Shown here piece after piece: positions 45,583 through 53,548 of a DNA stretch of 64,000 nt (the stretch's first letter is position 1; the number at the start of each line of letters is the position of its first letter). The DNA comes from Sphingobacterium sp. GVS05A (GTDB lineage Bacteria; Bacteroidota; Bacteroidia; Sphingobacteriales; Sphingobacteriaceae). The notes beneath the pieces were generated by a model. The model was not told where the DNA came from. It saw nothing but the letters and a program-made list of their open reading frames with translations, and searched no databases. The translations under genes were made by a program, and so were the position numbers. The stretch spans positions 338,547 through 402,546 of the forward strand of contig NZ_JAHXYR010000007.1 in the NCBI RefSeq assembly GCF_019969845.1. Direction: 5' to 3'.

Positions 45583-46110
45583 ATGAATTACCACCTGAAG
45601 TATTGGCGCCATTATTTCATCTCCCATAGCCGGCATGGGACACATTCTCCCTTTGTTTATAAATTGGTCGATGAAGTAATTTATCAGAAAGATGATCCTG
45701 ATACGATCTTAAACTTGCCCCACGACATCAGGGCCGGGGGAAAGGCGGAGGAAAAAAAATATATACTAGTCGATCGTCTACTAAAGGCTTTTGCTTATGA
45801 CCAGTTTGTGATTTTGACGGAAAAGCCCCTGGCAAGTTATGAGACACTATTTAAAGATAGGGTCGGGAGTTATTCTTTTCGGAAGATCTATTATGTAGAT
45901 CAGATGAATCTTGACCTGAATTTGCTTACTTCTATCAATGAAAGGGATATGCTGATAGTGAACGAACCGCATTTGTCAACAGAACGTGAAGACTATTGGA
46001 ATAAGCTAAAGGATGACGGTCGCGCAGTTGTCACCATAGATTTGTATCGAATTGGTTTGGTCTTTTTTAGAGCCGGACAACGTAAAGAAAATTTTCTGAT
46101 CAGGTTTTAG
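45583..46110 (+). CDS. Short SAM-methyltransferase-like protein (possibly degenerate)
   Basis: 175 aa. The N-terminus YWRHYFISHSRHGTHSPFVY followed by KLVDEVIY is the signature start of a Bacteroidota family usually annotated as class I SAM-dependent methyltransferases, and the C-terminus DLYRIGLVFFRAGQRKENFL also fits its end. The protein is shorter than I remember for that family (about 220-240 aa), and I cannot find the glycine-rich SAM-binding motif (E/DxGxGxG) between residues 50 and 110. It may be a shortened member or a non-catalytic derivative. It has its own start 259 bp from the kinase gene and is convergent with the D15 gene. Confidence 0.62.
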   Translation: MNYHLKYWRHYFISHSRHGTHSPFVYKLVDEVIYQKDDPDTILNLPHDIRAGGKAEEKKYILVDRLLKAFAYDQFVILTEKPLASYETLFKDRVGSYSFRKIYYVDQMNLDLNLLTSINERDMLIVNEPHLSTEREDYWNKLKDDGRAVVTIDLYRIGLVFFRAGQRKENFLIRF

Positions 46111-46156
46111 CATTTTCGCTGTCCTTCATAAAGTCTTTAATGAATGTTTAATTAGG

Positions 46157-46310
46157 ATATTGAAAGCCATCAACTTCGTGTTAATACTGGAGCGTGAGCA
46201 GGCTTTCAGTATGATGAATCCACTCGAAAAGGTGGACTTGACATGGATTCAAGGCGGGCAGTAAGAACCTTCATGCGTTCATAGCTATCGCTGCCCGTGA
46301 ACGCATGAAG
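46157..46310. terminator. Structured intergenic element with two inverted repeats
   Basis: A first hairpin has arms 46157-46168 and 46201-46212 (12 bp with one G-T). A second has arms CTTCATGCGTTCA at 46269-46281 and its exact complement at 46298-46310, 13 bp. A 7-bp inverted pair, CGGGCAG at 46255-46261 with CTGCCCG at 46291-46297, interleaves with the second. A weak T/A-rich tract (TCTTTATTTA) follows. The element lies between convergent genes, so a bidirectional terminator is the simplest reading. Confidence 0.6.
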
Positions 46311-46317
46311 TCTTTAT

Positions 46318-47481
46318 TTAAAAAGCCTCACTTAAGGATAGATAGAATCCTGACTGACGTTTCTCTCCAGCTCTTTGTTCACCATAAGAATAATCAAATC
46401 GAATACTACTATTATGCTCTAAACTAAAGAAGTAGCGCAATCCGCCGCCATAACTTGGCACATACCTACTGCTATTTTCTTTTGAAAAGGTTGATCCAAT
46501 TCCCGAAAAACCGACAATGCCAAAACGAGGATGAAAACGATAACGTAATTCGGCTTGCGAAGCGAGGTAGTTTTTGTCACGATAACGGCCGAGGTAATAT
46601 CCGCGCATCATCATATCACCACCAAGTTCACGGTAATTATAGAAAGGAATTGTTTTTCCGAATGTCGAACGAAAGATCCCCTGAAGGGCCAATGTGACTT
46701 TTTGATGTAATGGAATAAATCCGCGAAAGTCTAAATCTAGATTTGTTCCATTAAAGTCTTCTCTGGTCCATAATTTAGGTGCATAGGCCAGTCGTAATTT
46801 GGCATAATAACCACGTGTACTATAAGAAACATTGTCTCGGTTGTCAAATAACTGAGATACGCCGAGTAGCAATTGTTGCCCACCCTCTTTTCCAATGAGA
46901 TTAGATTGGTTAAATATATGGTCGCTACTATCGCTACGGATCGAAAAATTATCGTACTGTATATTGATTCCGGAATACAGATTGTGGCCGATTTTTTTCT
47001 CCGCTTCCAATTTTACGCGAAATAACTTTTGGTCGACGCGTTCTTCATCGGCCTTCCATGTATCCATACCAATGCCATAATAATTAAATGGCCAGTTGCG
47101 GTAACGGATTTCACTGACAAAATGGTAGTCGTTATTTTTAGTCCAAAGATCAGTTTGAAATTTAAAATTTGACTGATGTTTGGATGTAAAGGTTCCCATC
47201 AATGTCATCGTGGAGGTGCGGATATAGGGGTCTGACCTGTCCAGGTAAAAATTATACGAGCTGGCTAATCCATATTCTACTCCTGTTTCTTGTGCATAGC
47301 CAACAGCGGGTAAAACCATAAAACTGCCTGAACGGGTCGAGTCCTTTTCGGCAGAAAGGAATTTTTTACTCAATTTTTGAATAATATTTTGAGCTTTCAA
47401 ATCGCCTGTTCCGGCTATAAACAAGGCACAGAGCGCTGTATACCGGGTAAGTTTTGAAAGTGATTGCGGTAAAATTTGCAT
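46318..47481 (-). CDS. Omp85/D15-type outer-membrane beta-barrel protein
   Basis: 387 aa from the ATG at 47481 (MQILPQSLSKLTRYTALCAL), which gives a signal peptide ending near LKAQ; the open frame continues 29 codons upstream without a signal peptide. The body alternates hydrophobic and polar residues as in beta strands, with many aromatic residues. The barrel contains the MRGYYLGRYRDKNYLASQ block at about 292-309 (RGY..GR), the hallmark region of surface-antigen/Omp85-family barrels. No POTRA domain is seen, and the length is too short for BamA, so it is a small barrel-only member. The last residue is aromatic (LSLSEAF), as expected for an outer-membrane barrel signal. It is the sole gene of its unit and its function is unknown. 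Confidence 0.85.
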   Translation of the reverse strand: MQILPQSLSKLTRYTALCALFIAGTGDLKAQNIIQKLSKKFLSAEKDSTRSGSFMVLPAVGYAQETGVEYGLASSYNFYLDRSDPYIRTSTMTLMGTFTSKHQSNFKFQTDLWTKNNDYHFVSEIRYRNWPFNYYGIGMDTWKADEERVDQKLFRVKLEAEKKIGHNLYSGINIQYDNFSIRSDSSDHIFNQSNLIGKEGGQQLLLGVSQLFDNRDNVSYSTRGYYAKLRLAYAPKLWTREDFNGTNLDLDFRGFIPLHQKVTLALQGIFRSTFGKTIPFYNYRELGGDMMMRGYYLGRYRDKNYLASQAELRYRFHPRFGIVGFSGIGSTFSKENSSRYVPSYGGGLRYFFSLEHNSSIRFDYSYGEQRAGEKRQSGFYLSLSEAF

Positions 47482-47596
47482 GCCCAAAGATAGTACATTA
47501 GGCAAATAACCAAAATAGGTAAATAAACAATTAAAAATTATTGTGCTGCATATCAGTATAATTGACAAAAAGTGTTGTTTTTTTTTGATAAATATT

Positions 47597-47627
47597 TTTG
47601 TAAAGTGAGTTTTGTGTCTATCTTTGC
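47597..47627 (+). promoter_or_regulatory. Upstream promoter of the tRNA-tuf unit
   Basis: TTTG, spacer of 18, then TATCTTTGC, matching the Bacteroidota -33/-7 type (TTG and TAnnTTTG). A boxA-like element lies in the predicted leader downstream. Confidence 0.6.
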
Positions 47628-47672
47628 ATCAGCAAACAAGGGAACAACGGTTCTTAACAACGAAGTTTGCTT

Positions 47673-47683
47673 AGTTCTTTAAA
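47673..47683 (+). promoter_or_regulatory. BoxA-like antitermination element in tRNA leader
   Basis: AGTTCTTTAAA, resembling boxA of rRNA leaders (E. coli TGCTCTTTAAC). The same ten bases AGTTCTTTAA occur in the 16S leader of this window at 62277-62286. Confidence 0.45.
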
Positions 47684-47706
47684 TGAAAAAAAAGTAAAAA
47701 ATAAAC

Positions 47707-47738
47707 TTGCAATAATCAAAAGTAAATTCGATATTTGC
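47707..47738 (+). promoter_or_regulatory. Second promoter of the tRNA-tuf unit
   Basis: TTG, spacer of 20, then GATATTTGC, one mismatch from the TAnnTTTG element. It lies about 65 bp before the first tRNA. Confidence 0.6.
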
Positions 47739-47806
47739 ACTCGCTGAAAAGATAAATATATCTGATTAGCGTTGATAGAACGTAAGTTATTTAAAAAATA
47801 TTAGAA

Positions 47807-47879
<73 letters not shown>

Positions 47880-47905
47880 CTAAATGTAACGAAAGTTACA
47901 GGTCT

Positions 47906-47986
47906 GGAGGGGTTCCAGAGCGGTCAAATGGGACGGACTGTAAATCCGTTGCTTCGGCTTCGAAGGTTCGAATCCTTCTCCCTCCA
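47906..47986 (+). tRNA. tRNA-Tyr (anticodon GTA)
   Basis: 81 nt, with acceptor GGAGGGG/TCCCTCC and a long variable arm typical of type II tRNAs. The anticodon loop CTGTAAA in stem CGGA/TCCG gives GTA. T-arm GGTTCGAATCC. CCA not encoded. Confidence 0.96.
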
Positions 47987-48035
47987 CACTTTTTTTTAAT
48001 TGGAGTTTAGATTTACTCTAGTTTCTAATTATTAA

Positions 48036-48108
48036 GCGGAAGTAGCTCAGTTGGTAGAGCGATAGCCTTCCAAGCTATAGGTCGCGAGTTCGAACCTCGT
48101 CTTCCGCT
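48036..48108 (+). tRNA. tRNA-Gly (anticodon TCC)
   Basis: 73 nt. Acceptor GCGGAAG/CTTCCGC, D-arm with AGCTCAGTTGGTAGAGC, anticodon stem ATAGC/GCTAT around CTTCCAA (TCC, Gly), T-arm GAGTTCGAACCTC. Confidence 0.96.
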
Positions 48109-48203
48109 CAAATTTTTCAAGTATTAAATTTAGTCTCTATCTTCTTTGATAATAATGTATCTAAAGGTGGGGGCATTAATACGTAAATAAGGTTTTTTAG
48201 TAA

Positions 48204-48275
<72 letters not shown>

Positions 48276-48347
48276 CGTACTTGTGTAAAAGTTAAGCAAG
48301 AGTATATAACAAATAGAAATAATTTATAATTACTAATTCGCATAAAC

Positions 48348-49532
48348 ATGGCAAAAGAGAAATTTGACCGTAGTAAACCACACTTAAACATTGGTACTAT
48401 CGGTCACGTTGACCACGGTAAAACTACAACTACAGCTGCTATCACTAAAGTGTTGGCTGATAAAGGTTTGTCAGAAGCTCGTTCATTTGATTCAATTGAC
48501 TCTGCTCCTGAAGAAAAAGAGCGTGGTATCACAATCAATACTGCACACGTAGAATATTCTACAGCTAACCGTCACTATGCACACGTTGACTGTCCAGGTC
48601 ACGCTGACTACGTTAAGAACATGGTAACTGGTGCTGCTCAAATGGACGGTGCTATCATCGTAGTTGCTGCGACTGATGGTCCTATGCCTCAAACTCGTGA
48701 GCACATCTTGTTGGCTCGTCAGGTAGGTGTTCCTGCGTTAGTAGTATTCATGAACAAAACTGACTTAGTTGATGACTCTGAGTTGTTAGACTTAGTAGAA
48801 ATGGAAGTTCGTGAGTTATTGTCATTCTACGAATTCCCAGGTGATGATATCCCTGTAATCAAAGGATCTGCTTTAGGTGCATTGAACGGTGAGCCTGAGT
48901 GGGTTGAGAAAATCATGGAATTAATGGATGCTGTTGATAACTACATTCCAATTCCTCCACGTTTAACTGAGTTACCTTTCTTGATGCCAGTAGAAGACGT
49001 ATTCTCGATCACAGGTCGTGGTACAGTTGCTACAGGTCGTATCGAAAGAGGTGTAATCAACTCTGGTGATCCAGTTGAGATCTTAGGTATGGGTGCTGAG
49101 AACTTGAAATCTACAGTAACAGGTGTTGAGATGTTCCGTAAAATCTTAGATTACGGCGAGGCTGGTGATAACGTAGGTTTATTGTTACGTGGTATTGAGA
49201 AAACTGATATCAAACGTGGTATGGTTATTTGTAAACCAGGTTCAGTAACTCCTCACGATCATTTCAAAGCTGAGGTTTACGTATTGTCAAAAGCTGAAGG
49301 TGGTCGTCACACTCCATTCTTCAACAAATACCGTCCTCAATTCTATTTCCGTACAACTGACGTAACTGGAGAGATCTCTTTACCAGAAGGTACTGAAATG
49401 GTTATGCCAGGTGATAACGTTACAATCAGCGTGAAATTAATTTCTGCTATTGCAATGGAAAAAGGTCTACGTTTCGCTATCCGTGAGGGTGGTCGTACAG
49501 TAGGTGCTGGTCAGGTAACTGAAATCATCTAG
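48348..49532 (+). CDS. tuf: Elongation factor Tu
   Basis: 394 aa. GTP-binding motifs: GHVDHGKT at 19-26, DCPGH at 81-85, NKTD at 136-139. It delivers aminoacyl-tRNA to the ribosome. All three EF-Tu domains and the C-terminal VGAGQVTEI are present and the length is normal. Preferred codons (GGT, CGT, TTG) dominate, as expected for a very highly expressed gene. It follows the four tRNAs and is closed by its own terminator. Confidence 0.99.
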   Translation: MAKEKFDRSKPHLNIGTIGHVDHGKTTTTAAITKVLADKGLSEARSFDSIDSAPEEKERGITINTAHVEYSTANRHYAHVDCPGHADYVKNMVTGAAQMDGAIIVVAATDGPMPQTREHILLARQVGVPALVVFMNKTDLVDDSELLDLVEMEVRELLSFYEFPGDDIPVIKGSALGALNGEPEWVEKIMELMDAVDNYIPIPPRLTELPFLMPVEDVFSITGRGTVATGRIERGVINSGDPVEILGMGAENLKSTVTGVEMFRKILDYGEAGDNVGLLLRGIEKTDIKRGMVICKPGSVTPHDHFKAEVYVLSKAEGGRHTPFFNKYRPQFYFRTTDVTGEISLPEGTEMVMPGDNVTISVKLISAIAMEKGLRFAIREGGRTVGAGQVTEII

Positions 49533-49555
49533 TCTGTAAAGATCTAGAAAAATAT

Positions 49556-49596
49556 AAAATAAGCTAATCGACTGAGGTTGATTAGCTTATTTTTTC
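49556..49596 (+). terminator. Rho-independent terminator of tuf
   Basis: Inverted repeat of 14 bp with core AAGCTAATC/GATTAGCTT, loop of 10, T-run TTTTTT directly after. 24 bp after the tuf stop. Confidence 0.85.
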
Positions 49597-49640
49597 GATA
49601 AACGATTTATCGGATTAGAATAAAAAAAAGTTAAAAAAGA

Positions 49641-49673
49641 TTTGCAGAAAGTGGTTTAAAACACTATATTTGC
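49641..49673 (+). promoter_or_regulatory. Promoter of tRNA-Trp/secE/nusG unit
   Basis: TTTG, spacer of 20, TATATTTGC: a full match to the Bacteroidota -33/-7 promoter. It lies 20 bp before tRNA-Trp. Confidence 0.75.
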
Positions 49674-49692
49674 ATCACAAAATAAGAAATAC

Positions 49693-49763
49693 ACGGGCAT
49701 AGTTTAAAGGTAGAACGAAGGTCTCCAAAACCTTTGGTCTGGGTTCGAGTCCTGGTGCCCGTG
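49693..49763 (+). tRNA. tRNA-Trp (anticodon CCA)
   Basis: 71 nt. Acceptor ACGGGCA/TGCCCGT, anticodon stem AAGGT/ACCTT around CTCCAAA (CCA, Trp), T-arm GGGTTCGAGTCC. It lies 23 bp before secE and is co-transcribed with it. Confidence 0.96.
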
Positions 49764-49786
49764 CTTATAAAAACAGATAAACTAAA

Positions 49787-49981
49787 ATGGCAAAAGTACT
49801 TGATTTTTTTAAAGACTCTTATGTAGAGATCACTGAGAAAGTGACTTGGCCTACATGGTCTCAGTTGCAAAGTTCAGCTGTTATTGTGCTTGTTGCATCT
49901 CTTCTTATTGCATTGGTAGTCTTTGTAATGGATAAGGCTTCAAGTGTAGGGTTAGAGTTCTTGTACGGTATTGCTTCTTAA
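49787..49981 (+). CDS. secE: Preprotein translocase subunit SecE
   Basis: 64 aa, the short single-TM form usual in Bacteroidota. Amphipathic N-terminal helix with KVTWPTWSQL, the SecE signature, then one TM at about 29-48. It stabilises SecY in the translocon. It is followed by nusG after 19 bp. Confidence 0.95.
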   Translation: MAKVLDFFKDSYVEITEKVTWPTWSQLQSSAVIVLVASLLIALVVFVMDKASSVGLEFLYGIAS

Positions 49982-50000
49982 TTTTCAATAGTATTTATTT

Positions 50001-50546
50001 ATGGCAGATCAAGGTTTAAAATGGTACGTAGTTCGTGCTGTAAGTGGGAAAGAGAAGAAAGTAAAGCAATATATTGATGCCGAGGTTAGTCGTTTAGGTA
50101 TTGAACACTTGATTCCTCAAGTGTTGATTCCAATGGAAAAATATTACTTGATGCGCGATGGTAAGAAGGTCGCTAAAGAACGTAACTACTACCCTGGATA
50201 CGTTTTGTTAGAAGCGGCATTGGATGGAGAGTTGGAGCATATCATTAAGAATATCAATAGCGTAATTGGTTTCTTGGGAGATAAAGCTGGTAACGCTGTC
50301 CCTTTACGCCAAGCAGAAGTTAACCGTATCTTAGGTAAGGTTGATGAAATGGCTGAACAAGGTGAAACCATTAATGTTCCTTACTACGTTGGTGAAACTG
50401 TAAAAGTAAACGATGGTCCTTTTAACGGTTTTACAGGTGAAATTGAAGAGGTTCATGAAGACAAGAAGAAACTGATCGTCATGGTGAAGGTCTTCGGTCG
50501 TAAGACGCCACTTGAATTGAACTACATGCAAGTAGAAAAAGAGTAA
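50001..50546 (+). CDS. nusG: Transcription elongation factor NusG
   Basis: 181 aa. NGN domain at about 5-115 (KWYVVRAVSGKEKKV, YPGYVLLEA) and a KOW domain at about 130-175 (GETVKVNDGPFNGFTGEIEE). It binds RNA polymerase and couples it to Rho or the ribosome. The length is normal, with secE upstream and a terminator 24 bp after the stop. Confidence 0.98.
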   Translation: MADQGLKWYVVRAVSGKEKKVKQYIDAEVSRLGIEHLIPQVLIPMEKYYLMRDGKKVAKERNYYPGYVLLEAALDGELEHIIKNINSVIGFLGDKAGNAVPLRQAEVNRILGKVDEMAEQGETINVPYYVGETVKVNDGPFNGFTGEIEEVHEDKKKLIVMVKVFGRKTPLELNYMQVEKE

Positions 50547-50569
50547 GATTAGTAATTAACGATAGAGAA

Positions 50570-50603
50570 AAGCTTTCCATGAAAATTGGGAGGCTTTTTT
50601 TGC
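50570..50603 (+). terminator. Rho-independent terminator after nusG
   Basis: Stem AAGCTTTCC / GGGAGGCTT (9 bp, two G-T pairs), loop of 9, followed by a run of T. It explains why rplK has its own promoter at 51112-51143. Confidence 0.75.
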
Positions 50604-50645
50604 TTTTAGCCAAGAAGTGGGGCAGCGATTCTTTTTAAAGGCATC

Positions 50646-50944
50646 TTATTTGACTTTAAATAGTCCTACTGTCTTTTTTAAGCCAGCGATTGATATAAGA
50701 TATAATAAGCTTAATAGGTTTTCTCCGGTAATGTCACTGGCTAATGAAGGTGGTAATAATTCGTAAACACTAATTCCAAAAGTAATCTGCTATTTTGTAT
50801 AACTGATCTACTTTTATTTTAGTCTCATTCCGTTCTATTTTTGAATAAGCTGCCTGTGACATATCCAACACATAGGCAACTGCCTCTTGAGATATCCTTA
50901 GGCTCTCCCTCTTTTGTCAGATACGATCTTACCATGTCAAGCAT
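50646..50944 (-). pseudogene. Frameshifted XRE-type regulator between nusG and rplK
   Basis: Reading the minus strand from the ATG at 50944: MLDMVRSYLTK, then, after removing one A from a run of four, RESLRISQEAVAYVLDMSQ and AAYSKIERNETKIKVDQLYK, then, after removing one T from a run of four, GISVYELLPPSLASDITGE and more to a stop at 50646. Together this is about 98 aa with a clear XRE helix-turn-helix (SQEAVAYVLDMSQAAYSKIE). As given, both frameshifts break it, so no long frame exists. Either it is a decayed gene or the sequence has two +1 errors in short homopolymers. Confidence 0.72.
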
Positions 50945-51111
50945 GTTCTATAGTTTAGGGTTTGTGTTAATATCATATTGTAATTTTTGTTTTTGATGAG
51001 ACGCGGACGAATAGGTTGTTCATATAAAATAAAAAGCCTTTGAGAGGTTTTGTAATTTTGGCTGGCTTTAGAAAAAAAACATAAATTCCTGAAAAATTAA
51101 AAGTTAGATAC
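50945..51111. other. Intergenic stretch before the rplK promoter
   Basis: A/T-rich spacer upstream of the decayed XRE gene and the rplK promoter. Nothing recognised. Confidence 0.45.
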
Positions 51112-51143
51112 TTGCAGGATTCAAATCTTCTTATTAACTTTGC
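51112..51143 (+). promoter_or_regulatory. Promoter of rplK operon
   Basis: TTG, spacer of 20, TAACTTTGC: matches the TTG/TAnnTTTG Bacteroidota promoter. The leader to the rplK ATG is about 90 nt and includes a small CACC/GGTG hairpin. Confidence 0.7.
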
Positions 51144-51238
51144 ACCTCGGTTGGGGTGTTACGTCCTGATCGATGAATGTTACGTTATTTGCTTCCAACT
51201 TACTAACAGACATTTAACAAAATTAAATTCAAAACAAA

Positions 51239-51682
51239 ATGGCAAAAGAAGTCAGTGCGTTAGTAAAATTACAAGTTAAGGGCGGAGCTGCGAATCCTTC
51301 ACCTCCAGTAGGACCTGCATTAGGTGCTAAAGGTGTGAATATCATGGATTTCTGTAAGCAGTTTAACGCTCGTACGCAAGACAAACCAGGTCAAGTATTA
51401 CCTGTTGTCATTACAGTTTACGCGGATAAGTCATTTGATTTTATCATCAAGACTCCACCGGTAGCAGTTCAGTTGAAAGACGCTGCTAAATTAAAAAGTG
51501 GATCTGGCGAGCCTAACCGTAAGAAGGTTGCGGCTATCACTTGGGAACAAGTTGAGACAATCGCTAAAGATAAAATGCCTGATTTAAATGCATTTACTGT
51601 AGAGGCTGCTATGAGAATGGTAGCTGGTACAGCACGTAGTATGGGTATTACTGTATCCGGTAATGCTCCTTGGAACAATTAA
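51239..51682 (+). CDS. rplK: 50S ribosomal protein L11
   Basis: 147 aa. It contains the N-terminal PPVGPALGAKGVNIMDFCKQ signature of L11, and ends VSGNAPWNN. It binds 23S rRNA at the GTPase-associated centre. First gene of the rplKAJL-rpoBC cluster; the next gene starts 22 bp later. Confidence 0.98.
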   Translation: MAKEVSALVKLQVKGGAANPSPPVGPALGAKGVNIMDFCKQFNARTQDKPGQVLPVVITVYADKSFDFIIKTPPVAVQLKDAAKLKSGSGEPNRKKVAAITWEQVETIAKDKMPDLNAFTVEAAMRMVAGTARSMGITVSGNAPWNN

Positions 51683-51704
51683 TTAAGAAATCAATTTAAG
51701 AAAA

Positions 51705-52403
51705 GTGGCTAGATTAACAAAAAATCAAAAAGCGGCACTATCCAAAATTGAAGCTGGTAAAGCATACTCTTTAAAAGAAGCTTCGGCTTTAGTTAAAGAA
51801 ATCTCATTGACCAAATTTGATGCTTCTGTGGATATCGACGTTCGTTTGGGCGTAGATCCTCGTAAAGCAAATCAAATGGTGCGTGGTATTGCAACATTAC
51901 CTCACGGTACTGGTAAAACTGTTCGCGTTTTAGTTTTGTGTACTCCTGATAAGGAAGAAGAAGCTAAAGCAGCAGGTGCAGATTACGTAGGTTTAGATGA
52001 TTACATCAGCAAAATTGAAGGTGGTTGGACTGACGTTGATATCATTATTACTATGCCTAGTGTTATGGCTAAAGTTGGTAAATTGGGTCGTATTTTAGGT
52101 CCAAGAAACTTGATGCCTAACCCTAAAACTGGTACAGTTACAACAGAAGTTGGTAAAGCTGTAACAGATGTAAAAGGTGGTAAGATCGATTTCAAAGTTG
52201 ACAAAACCGGTATCATCCATACTTCTATTGGTAAAGCGTCGTTCGATGCAGATAAAATATATGATAACGCATTAGAGGTATTACAAACTCTAGCACGTTT
52301 GAAACCATCTGCAGCTAAAGGAACTTACTTTAAAAGTATTCACATTTCCTCAACTATGAGTCCTGGTATTCATATTGAGACTAAATCAGTAGCAGGTATT
52401 TAA
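51705..52403 (+). CDS. rplA: 50S ribosomal protein L1 (GTG start)
   Basis: 232 aa starting at a GTG codon (GTG GCT AGA), which fixes the normal N-terminus MARLTKNQKA. It has the L1 signature ILGPRNLMPNPKTGTVT. It binds the L1 stalk of 23S rRNA and in many bacteria represses its own mRNA. Two bases separate its stop from rplJ. Confidence 0.97.
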   Translation: MARLTKNQKAALSKIEAGKAYSLKEASALVKEISLTKFDASVDIDVRLGVDPRKANQMVRGIATLPHGTGKTVRVLVLCTPDKEEEAKAAGADYVGLDDYISKIEGGWTDVDIIITMPSVMAKVGKLGRILGPRNLMPNPKTGTVTTEVGKAVTDVKGGKIDFKVDKTGIIHTSIGKASFDADKIYDNALEVLQTLARLKPSAAKGTYFKSIHISSTMSPGIHIETKSVAGI

Positions 52404-52405
52404 TC

Positions 52406-52924
52406 ATGAGAAAAGAAGAAAAACAAGAAATTGTTCAAGCTTTGGCCGAACAGATTAAATCTTACGGTAACTTCTATATTGCCGATACTGCTGAGTTGTC
52501 AGTTGAAAAAGTGAATAACATTCGTCGTAAATGTTTTGAGCAAGGTATCGAAATTAAAGCTGTTAAAAACACTTTAATTAAGAAAGCATTGATCGAAGCT
52601 GGTGTTGAAGAAGAAGATATTTTTGGAACGCTTAAAGGTGCGTCTACAATGATGTTTTCTGAAGTCGCTAATGCACCTGCAAAATTGATCAAAGAATTGC
52701 GCAAAACAGGTGAGAAACCGTTGTTAAAGGCGGCTTTCATTGAGGCAACAGCATTCGTAGGAGATAATCAATTAACTGCATTAGTTAATCTTAAATCTAA
52801 AAACGAACTTATTGCTGACGTTATCGCGGCATTGCAGTCACCTGCGAAAAATGTTATTTCGGCTCTTCAATCAGGAGGAAATACTGTTGCAGGTTTAGTA
52901 AAAGCTTTAGAAGAAAGAGGTTAA
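52406..52924 (+). CDS. rplJ: 50S ribosomal protein L10
   Basis: 172 aa, normal length. N-terminal MRKEEKQEIVQALAEQIKSY and the C-terminal helix GNTVAGLVKALEERG that carries the L7/L12 dimers. Next gene is rplL, 78 bp away. Confidence 0.98.
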   Translation: MRKEEKQEIVQALAEQIKSYGNFYIADTAELSVEKVNNIRRKCFEQGIEIKAVKNTLIKKALIEAGVEEEDIFGTLKGASTMMFSEVANAPAKLIKELRKTGEKPLLKAAFIEATAFVGDNQLTALVNLKSKNELIADVIAALQSPAKNVISALQSGGNTVAGLVKALEERG

Positions 52925-53002
52925 CGAATCCTCTAGAACAGAATTATTCGTTACAATTTAATTAACAATTTTTACAAAGTACATTCAAAAATTCAAAATA
53001 AA

Positions 53003-53380
53003 ATGGCAGATTTAAAACAACTTGCTGAACAGTTAGTTAACTTAACAGTAAAAGAAGTTAAAGAATTAGCTGATATCTTAAAAGACGAGTATGGCATCGA
53101 GCCTGCTGCTGCTGCTGTTGCTGTAGCTGCTGCTCCAGCTGAAGGTGGTGCTGCTGCTGCAGAAGAGAAAACTTCATTTGACGTTATCTTGAAAGAAGCT
53201 GGTGGTCAAAAATTAGCTGTAGTTAAATTGGTTAAAGATTTAGCTGGATTAGGCTTGAAAGAAGCTAAAGATTTAGTTGACGGAGCACCTAAAGAATTGA
53301 AAGCTGGTGTATCTAAAGACGAAGCAGAAGCTTTGAAAAAACAATTAGAAGAAGCTGGTGCTGTTGTTGAGATTAAATAA
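53003..53380 (+). CDS. rplL: 50S ribosomal protein L7/L12
   Basis: 125 aa. N-terminal dimerisation helices, an Ala-rich hinge at about 35-55, and the globular C-terminal domain (DVILKEAGGQKLAVVKLVKD) that recruits translation factors. Very strong codon bias. A 12-bp hairpin follows at 53408. Confidence 0.98.
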   Translation: MADLKQLAEQLVNLTVKEVKELADILKDEYGIEPAAAAVAVAAAPAEGGAAAAEEKTSFDVILKEAGGQKLAVVKLVKDLAGLGLKEAKDLVDGAPKELKAGVSKDEAEALKKQLEEAGAVVEIK

Positions 53381-53407
53381 TCTCAACTAATTAGCCCGAA
53401 AAGGTTT

Positions 53408-53435
53408 AGACTCTGACGATTTTTCGTCAGAGTCT
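53408..53435 (+). terminator. Stable hairpin between rplL and rpoB
   Basis: Perfect 12-bp stem AGACTCTGACGA/TCGTCAGAGTCT with a TTTT loop, 28 bp after the rplL stop. It is not followed by a T-run, so it is more likely an attenuator or RNA-processing site that lowers rpoBC relative to the ribosomal proteins than a full stop. Confidence 0.7.
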
Positions 53436-53548
53436 ATTCCTATTTATATCAATACGCCACTATGCTGTGTATATGCTGGGCACAGTGGACATGTGGTTTA
53501 CAGCATGCATGTAAGCGCAGTTTTTTTAAAACTAAAATTCATATTCCC

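Noticed and set aside
53462..53548. Upstream extension of rpoB from an in-frame ATG
   Set aside because: The encoded residues are rich in Cys and Trp and unlike RpoB N-termini; the TTG at 53549 gives the expected MANNN start.
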